Origin: Arbacia lixula
Lineage: Eukaryota; Echinodermata; Echinoidea; Arbacioida; Arbaciidae
Length of the DNA stretch: 64,000 bases
Direction: 5' to 3'
NCBI GenBank assembly: GCA_963669155.1
Contig: OZ022583.1
Location: 17,602,805 to 17,666,804 of the forward strand
In this document: positions 56,592 to 64,000 of the stretch, one piece after another
How the letters are laid out: each line of letters starts with the position of its first letter
How positions within the stretch are numbered: the first letter of the stretch is position 1
Program-made: the position numbers and the translations under genes
The notes under the pieces: generated by a model
Seen by the model: the letters and a program-made list of their open reading frames with translations, nothing else
Told to the model about the DNA's origin: nothing
Databases searched by the model: none

Positions 56592-59103
56592 CTAGAAAGA
56601 CATCGTTCTCTGCCTGCCTCCTCTATGTAGGCCTGAGCATCTTAACAATCCTGGGAAACTTTCCCCGGCCGGTATTGATGGGGGGTTTTCTAAGCGGGGA
56701 AAGAACAACCGCTGTGGCGCATTTACAGGTCACTCTCTGCCTCACCTCTCCTGAATGAAGAACAAACAAGGTTTGGGGCATGGAGTGCCCCCCACAATAA
56801 CCCATTCTCCTACCATGTTCAGACTGCCCCTAGATGATGGAGCATAGAAGAAATGAGAGTACATATTAATCGCGATGGGAGAGCAGAGATGCTTTGGTTT
56901 TCTATACCACGCATAAAACAACAATAACAACAGCAGAGAATTATTTTGCCGGTAGCCTGTTTTTCTATCCAGTTTGTGTATTTTCCCTACCCTGGAAGGA
57001 TTGAGATAAGAATGCACTGACCTGCTCCATGCTGTAATTTTACTTTTATAAACTGTTTTTGCGTTTGCTTTCATAATGTACTTTACTTTCCCTTTGCCAC
57101 ATGTGCCTTGTACAATCACGTCTGTATGTTTACGTGGGCCTACTTATTAGGGTTTTAGGCTGTTAGTGTATGTGTGGACACATTACATGCATTAATATGT
57201 ACACATAAACAGAGCACTTCAATCACAACTATAAAGTCTGGACACATTTCATGCACCCTTCCCTCTTCCCTCTCTTGGAGATTGAGAGAGGAGACTGGTT
57301 AGTCTGTGTATCCAGCCTCGGTTTTCAGGACAGGATAATCAAGCAGAAGTAGCTTGCAGCCTGGAGCTCAGACTAGTTTAAAAGCGTACAGGTTTTTCAA
57401 TCATCTTTTTGTCTGAAAAACTCGCTTGAAATCAAATCTGTGCTCCATCCTGAAAATCCCGTTCTTAAGTAATCAGGCTTCCCTAAGTGTAAGTCAACCA
57501 CCATGTGTTCACCATGTGGTGCTGTTATCAATGTTACAAGAGCTGAAAGCTCATTAGTATACTTTGCACTTCAATATCATCCCAGTTGATTGCCTAGTCT
57601 CTGTCTGCACATCCAGATTTTCCCAATTATTTCTTGCAACTTAAAGCTTTGGGTGAAATTTGCAGTGTTCTTGTAGACTTTAACCACATCTTTCAAATCT
57701 AACATCTTTTACTGTTATGAAGACATATTAAATTTTAATCGAAATTAAGAGTGGTAATAGATTTATGTTTTGTATTTAATACGGTCACCCTGAGGCCTGA
57801 ATATGAGAAGGAGAATGCCGGTATTTATGGAGAGTGAGAAATTCCACCCTCTCTCTCTGGCAGTGAGAACATGGCCATGTCGACCTTTTAATGTCAGGTC
57901 TTTCAGTTCACTTGCTGTGCGGCATTATATGAGAACTGATTTCACGCTTTGATAACTGCAACAAAAGCTGGGGACTAGTATTTCTCTTCTTTTTTTTTTT
58001 ATAGAGAAATGGAAGAAAATGGAAGAGGAAGGAGAGAAAGCAAGCCCTGAAGGAATATTTGAGCTGCGATCTGAGCCCTGAAAAGAAATTTGTAAACAGG
58101 CAGCAGTCAGGCTGAAATTTGTTCCTGGAGATTTGGAGTTATTTTCCCCTTTTCTTGCAGGCGTGGTAATTCAGGACACCCTAGTGGGTGTGTGGATTGG
58201 TCTAATAAATGGGTTGTCGTGGTTATTAATCTGGGAAAGTAGCAGTTTCAAGTGGAATTATCCAGCTTTTAGATTACATAGGTCATTTTGATGGACTCAT
58301 CAGATGTGGTAGGACTATAGGAATATACGAAAAAAACAAAACAAATCCAACCTGTAAACTTGTTAACTAGCTTTCAAAAACCTCTTACATGTACACAGTT
58401 TACATGTATAATTGTGCAGAAATAATATGAATTTTACAATTCAATACCATTTAATTATTTTCATGGCTATATTATTAGTCATGAGGTATTGATATCTGCT
58501 GAGGTGAACTTTAAGAGATTCAGCCTTGTCTCAGAATTAGTGCACATTCCTGTCATATTTGTAATCATGAGGGAGGTTTCCAATTAATATAATCTAAACG
58601 ATTTATTGGCATGTCAATAAGGGGGTCAAGTTTATCAAGTGAGATCCGTTATTCCTCCCCTGTAGTTTAGTGTTGAGCGTGCATTCAAAAACGAATATCT
58701 CAGAGACCCATTAGAAAGTAGTCCTCTCTGTTTTTCATTTTGATTTCATTTCGATTTCATTTGCAGATTTAGATTTCATTTTGCAGCATGCACAACATAT
58801 AGCTGCGCTACTATCTAGCTATGCTTGTAGATTATGAAATATCATTGGTTCTTACTTCTGTAAGAACAGGCTGAAAATATTCTTTAAGATCATCCAAAAA
58901 CATAATTTCTAGGTCACTTTCTAATCAGTTTTAGTTAGCACAGGGTTTAGTACATGTGATATGCCTGCATGTCTGTTGTTCATGTACATGTATCAGTGCA
59001 TGCATGCAGTGGTGTTCCCAATGCAAGATTCTAACACTGCACACACCACAGTGGTGTTGATATACAGTCCTGATTGTCTGAGACAGGAGAAGACCTGCAG
59101 CTA
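56592..59103. other. No gene recognised
   Basis: AT-rich, non-repetitive sequence with no supportable exon. Confidence 0.5.
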
Positions 59104-59548
59104 TAGGTGTATCTTCAGTAGCCCGATCAGACGAAATAGCGAGCTAGTTTGCTGATCTGGGGGACGAGCCTGAAGTTGCAATCGCATCTTCATTAGATCG
59201 AAATTTGGGATATGTAAGCTTGAAAGTCTAGATGCATAAATTATCCTGATGTTCGCACATACGCAGTGTGCGACGGGAATAGGCCACTACCACATGGCCT
59301 CGGTTGAGAGCTCGCATTCACGCATGTATGTAAAAACCCAGTATGTAAACAATGCCTCAGTGCGCGTTGATGCATGCCGGGATCGAGAAATTTTCAGGCT
59401 AATGAAGATTAGCTCCATTTAGCCCAAGATTTCTTGGGAAATTTTCTCGACCAAATAGCTAGCTATTTTGCGTGATCTGGCTAGGCTAACCTGATCAGAA
59501 CTCTATCGCTAGCTATTTCGCCACATCAAGCTAATGAAGACACCCCTA
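59104..59548 (-). mobile_element. TA-flanked TIR element, copy 3
   Basis: Opposite orientation to 35930-36448. Starts TAGGTGTATCTTCAGTAGCC, ends GCTAATGAAGACACCCCTA. Shares CATGCCGGGATCGAGAAATT and AAATTTTCTCGACC; diverged but full-length. Confidence 0.85.
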
Positions 59549-60394
59549 AGGTGTGTGGTTAGGGGTGTGCCTGATTAATCCTAATCCTCAAGAGGCCAAG
59601 TGTCCCTCCTTCGGGTTGCTTGTATCCTGAAAGGAGTCCATGCAGGTTTGGGGGAGGAAATGGTGGTCAGATCCTTATTAGTTACAGCCTATGGCTTGAC
59701 GTGAATCATGGTGTTATCATATGAATGAAGGCATGCACTGATGATGAAACAACATTTCTTTCAATTCATTGCTATTTAGTCACTTCTTCCTTCCTTCCTT
59801 CCTTCATTTTTGATCTATATGATATTCATTCAATCAGTCATGTATGTATTTATTTATTATTATTTGATTTATTTCCATCTGATATTAATGTTTTCCTTTA
59901 TTCCTTCACTCATAGCTCCAAAGCTACACAGCTACATAGCTGTTGCAATCAATAATTCAATCATCATTCAACCATTTACTGTATCAGTTGGTCAGTCGTT
60001 GAATAATTTGATGAAACGAATATGAAATTAGAGCAGATGATGACAAAGATGTTTGCTTTTACTTTATGCATTCATTCTTTCATTCTCTATTGTATTCAAT
60101 CTTTCAATCACCAATAATTCATTCATTATGTATACACTCCCCCATGCATTTACTTATTCTTCTTACAAAACAGAGAGTAAAATCCATATGAAAAAAAAGA
60201 CAATTGTTAAAAAAAAGGTCAAGTAAAATAGTTAACAAAGCAAATAACCCACACTAGCTTATATATAAAAAAAAAAGTACTAAAGAATATATTTTTAAAC
60301 AGATACGAGTTTGGAACTGGCTTTTTGATTTTCCTTCAGTTTGATTATGAATCCATTATGGTATTTTCACAGTTTCCACTCCATCCCCTTCAAA

Positions 60395-62092
60395 CAGGGG
60401 CGTAGACAACGGGGGGGATGAGGGGGATGCATCCCCCCCACTTCACAAGGTGGGGGGGATGGCATGTACAATCATCCCCCCCACGTTTGGGGGAATGATA
60501 TGCTTACTTAATAATGATAATAATAGTAAAAATAATAATGATAGCAATTATAATATTAATAATGATATTTATCATGATGATATTAATCCTCATCATTATT
60601 GTAATCGTGTTTATTGGTATTAGCCGCATTCACATGGTGAAAGCCTATTCAGACAGTAAGTATTTTGTGGTTATCTCGTGGTTTGTCTTCACTAAGCAAA
60701 ATAGCATAACTTTTTATCAAAGAGGTTTTGGGCAAAATAATTTGGCAGGATTGTTTCTCACCTTATTGACTAACTTCTGTGTGAAAATCACATTAATCCA
60801 AATATCCAATAAGTCATGCGTGAGTGTGCAAATTTAAGAGGCAAAAATGTAACTTTTCAAAAGTCACAAGGGTAATTTGGGGTTTTCTGTCATATGAATT
60901 CTTGATGAATTCTATTTCTGGTGCATAACTTATGTCCTTTCATTGTTTATCATCCATCTCTCGATGCACCTACACCTATCCCGACATTTAACCCATTTAA
61001 CCCGTTTAAAAAATACTCCTACCTCTGGAGTTTGAAAATTTTAAAAACCCTTTATTTTTGTAAAAAAAACATTCAACTGGATATTTTGACAAATATGTAA
61101 CGTGACCTGCTATGTAAACATTGGAAGTCATTTCCGTGTCATGGTTGAGTGAATACACTTTAAAAATCGCACAAAATAAAGAAATACCAAAATGTACTGT
61201 TAAAACGGCATAAACAATTACCCTTGTGATTTTTGAAAAATTTACATTTTTGCCTTTAAAACTCGTGCATGACTAATTGGATTAATGTCATTTTCACACA
61301 GAGGTTAGTCAATGAATTAAGGAACAATCCTGCAAATTATTTTGCCCAAAACCGCTCCGATAAAAAGTTATGCTATTTTGCTTAGGGGGGGGGGGGGGGG
61401 GGGGCTAGATCTCGTCGAAACTATGACTGTCCATTTAAGGCATAGTGCAATGTATGTGTGTGTGTGTGAGAGAGTATGTGTGTGTGTGCGAGCACGCTTG
61501 TGTGTGTTATTTTACTTCATTTAGTATGCATCAGATTGCACGATTTCAAGTTCAAAATTGCAAAAGCTCCCTACCGTGGGAGGAGGGACACCCCTCTCCC
61601 ACACCCTCCCCTCGCTCGGGCGCTTTCGTGAGCGTGTCCCTTACATAATTCACAGCGTGAATTGATTTTCAGATTCTAGGATGGCTCATAATAATAAGTT
61701 GAAAACATCAAAGATCACTTCTTTTTCAAGCACAATGAGAAAGAAGAACATGATGACGAACAGCCGTCTACGTCAAAGTCGGATGATGTCGGAGATAGGC
61801 CTGTTCTTCCGGAAGTTGAACCAGAAGAAAGTGCCGTTGAGGGTGATGAAGCATCTGAGGCGAAAAATGATGATGAAACTGATGGAGGTTTTAACGACTG
61901 GGTTAGCCCCAATTAACTTCTTCCATTCCAGCACTAGAAACTCAACCGCAGAAAATTTTGATTCAAGCCAAAATGGGACCCAAACTACCCCGGGATCCAT
62001 CGCGAACCCTCCCTGCAATATTGTGTCAGTTCATTCTGTACTCGTATGCCACGGTGTGTAGATCTTTTCGAAACTATGACTGTCCATTTAAG

Positions 62093-62130
<38 letters not shown>

Positions 62131-62355
62131 ATGCACGCTTGTGTGTGTTATTTTACCTGATTAAGTATGCATCAGATTGCACGATTTCAAGTTCAAAATT
62201 GCAAAAGCTCCCTACCGTGGGAGGGGGGACACCCCCCTCCCACACCCTCCCCCCAGCTCGGTCGCTTCGCTCCCTCGCTAGGGCGCTTTCGCGCCCTCTC
62301 GAGCGTTGGCAGCCCAGCCATCCCCCCCAGGTGTACGAACTTGTCTACGCCACTG
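60395..62355 (+). mobile_element. hAT-like non-autonomous element, copy 2
   Basis: Begins CAGGGGCGTAGACAACGGGG, ends GTCTACGCCACTG. An exact 8-bp target duplication CCTTCAAA lies at 60387-60394 and 62356-62363. 1961 bp, inverted relative to copy 1. Contains (GT)n at about 61455-61490 and 62096-62128 and a relic coding segment at 61681. Confidence 0.93.
61681..61917 (+). pseudogene. Transposase N-terminal relic within hAT-like copy 2
   Basis: ATG opens MAHNNKLKTSKITS; shifting frame after ACTTCT gives an acidic, Ser-rich stretch (HNEKEEHDDEQPSTSKSDD ... ESAVEGDEASEAKNDD) ending FNDWVSPN and stop. The opening and acidic linker resemble N-termini of hAT/ZMYM-type transposases, but no BED finger or catalytic core is present. 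Copy 1 has the same short T run at this point, so either the shift predates both copies or an intron acceptor (TTCTTTTTCAAG) lies here. Confidence 0.45.
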
Positions 62356-62528
62356 CCTTCAAAACATGGACATTGAATGCCAGTCACCCTACCATTGTGT
62401 CACATGTGACTGCCTTGAAGGAAGTTAATGCACTGTGAAATGTACTGTACATGTATGTTGAAGAGGACAAAGGAAGAAAGACCTTGGGAGGATCAAGAAA
62501 TGTTGACAGAACATCCCAGATGTCATTT

Positions 62529-63060
62529 CTGCATCTGGTATGGTGGCACACACGGATGAGCAGTGTGTAGACTCCTTCCTGATCAGCCGGAAAATTATAT
62601 TATTGTGTATCAAATTGGCAACGTCATGTTTCTTGAAGGAATAACAAAGCAAGTGATGCATTTAATCTTGTCGTGTCTGCACCTGGTGTGGTAGCACACA
62701 CAGATGAGCAGCGCTCAAAGTCCTTCCTGATCAGCAGGAAAATAATACATTTAGTCGCTTGTTTCAAACATCATTTTGCATCAAATTGGCAACATTATGT
62801 TTCTTTATAAAGGGATAGCCAAGCAAATGATGCTTAATATCTTTTCTTGTCTGCATCTTGTGTGGTACATGTAGCACACACGGATGAGCATGTAGCAGCT
62901 TTCTGTCTTAAAAGACAAGGTGTCAAACTTAAATATTAATTTTTGGTAAACCTTTTATCAAATTTTGTTATCATTTGAAGATAGTCATGGATAGATAGAG
63001 TTAAATGATGCTAAAATCTTTACCTAGTCTGAGTGGCTGTTGATTATTGTCTTGCACAGT
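62529..63060 (+). repeat. Tandem repeat of about 155-165 bp
   Basis: Units share GGTGGCACACACGGATGAGC, CTTCCTGATCAGC(C/A)GG and CATCAAATTGGCAACNTNAT. Starts near 62530, 62684 and 62849, with a degraded fourth. Diverged units; no coding frame is conserved. Confidence 0.8.
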
Positions 63061-64000
63061 GGATGTTGATGTATATACCATGTCTGTTTTCATTGAAAGC
63101 TCGATCCAGTGATCATAGATTCATACCCCCAATGCAATATAAATAATGGCGCGTCTGGTTTTGATGACAGTGTTTCGGCTTAGTGCATCTGGGCAGGCCC
63201 CAAACACCCCTGGATATTTGAGTACCTGCGGTTCGACCGAACTTCGCTTCATGCTTCATGCCGACAAAAGTATTTCAGCTGCCTTGAGCTCAAGTGTCAT
63301 CACGGGAACAGATACCGAAATCTAATCGTCATGGGAACCAGACTATATTAGTAAGACTTGCTGGTTTTCTGCCAGGTGATGATAGATCCATATGGGGTGG
63401 CCATTGTAAGAAGCATCAATTCACATCATGCTCGCTGTAGCACGACAAGCGGCGCATCTGAAAAAGAACTTGAGGAAGGATGAGTAATTCCCCCCCCCTT
63501 TTTTTTCCTCGGAAGGATAGTGGCGAGATGAGGGAGAAGAAAGGAATGGAACCCTGGGAGGGAGGGAGGAAGGGAAGGAGGGAGGGAGGGAGTGGAGAGG
63601 TAGAAAATGAAGAGCGAAGCATAACAATGGGAGGATATGATGTCTAAAGGATAAGACAATCAAGGAAAATCAAGCAACAAAGAGAAGATGGAAGAAGAGA
63701 AAGAGCAGGAGAACTGAAACACGAAAACTGAAGGCAACAAATCAAAAGGAGAAGAAACAGAAGAAAATCAAAATTGAAGCAATAACAGAGAAAGGAAGGA
63801 ATGATTTCCTCTACGTTCATTAATTAATTTGTGATGAATTGCTGTGATTAGTGTGTATTCAAATTCCCCCTGATAAGCTCAGTGTGCTGGGGAGACACAT
63901 GAAAAATGCAAAGTCAAGCATCAGCATCGCCCAAATACAACAATCCTTTCTAGCGTTATATGATATCCTCTGGGGGAAAAAAAAGCTGAAGTATAATGAC
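63061..64000. other. Right edge, no gene recognised
   Basis: Contains a GGGA/GGAA purine-rich tract (63550-63600) and extended AG-rich sequence (63660-63800). No exon supported. Confidence 0.5.

Noticed and set aside
1-64000. CRISPR arrays or prokaryotic operons
   Set aside because: Direct repeats here are minisatellites or transposon units without regular unique spacers, and the gene structure is eukaryotic with introns.

Overview
This is a eukaryotic, AT-rich, intron- and transposon-dense window with no prokaryotic features. The one well-supported gene is a multi-exon cytochrome P450 of the CYP46A1 (cholesterol 24-hydroxylase-like) type. Together with abundant GA/CT and poly-C/poly-G tracts, recurrent ACATGTACATGTA-like words and a dense load of short foldback and TIR elements, it suggests a marine deuterostome invertebrate. 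A sea urchin is the best guess and a hemichordate or amphioxus is possible; this is inference from gene content and repeat style.

Layout. 1-1250: variable ACCAGTAGAA minisatellite and its associated spacer, repeated at 21.1-23.1 kb. 2336-12702 (+): twelve exons of the P450, phase-compatible throughout and ending in TAA. Only the extreme N terminus (membrane anchor and Pro-rich hinge) is missing; its exon is probably upstream of the window. The introns hold a perfect 69-bp inverted repeat, a LINE tail and microsatellites. The 3' UTR holds two foldback elements and ends near an AATAAA at 13249. 13.3-18.4 kb: intergenic, with repeat relics. 18.4-24.8 kb: tandem and inverted repeats, including two opposed arrays of RFX X-box-like palindromes spaced about 180 bp. 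25015-27642: hAT-like non-autonomous element containing a 200-N assembly gap and a probable assembly duplication. 28071-34930: an 86-91-bp tandem repeat plus GC-rich block, split by a 6.3-kb element with GGGCCCCGTAACATAAA ends that carries possible Harbinger-type gene relics. 35080-35158: a candidate first coding exon of another + strand gene, perhaps phospholipid-phosphatase-like. 35.2-64 kb: no exon I can support, possibly a long first intron. It contains several MITE families, a second hAT-like copy in opposite orientation (60395-62355), a 1.5-kb CAG...CTG element (52420-53928), nested foldback elements and a tandem repeat at 62.5-63.0 kb.

How it fits together: the P450 is the only recognisable functional unit. 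A CYP46A1-like enzyme would hydroxylate a sterol or related lipid at the endoplasmic reticulum. Most of the remaining sequence is mobile-element DNA, and the most striking non-coding structures are the X-box arrays, the TTAA-flanked foldback family (one copy nested in another element) and the hAT pair.
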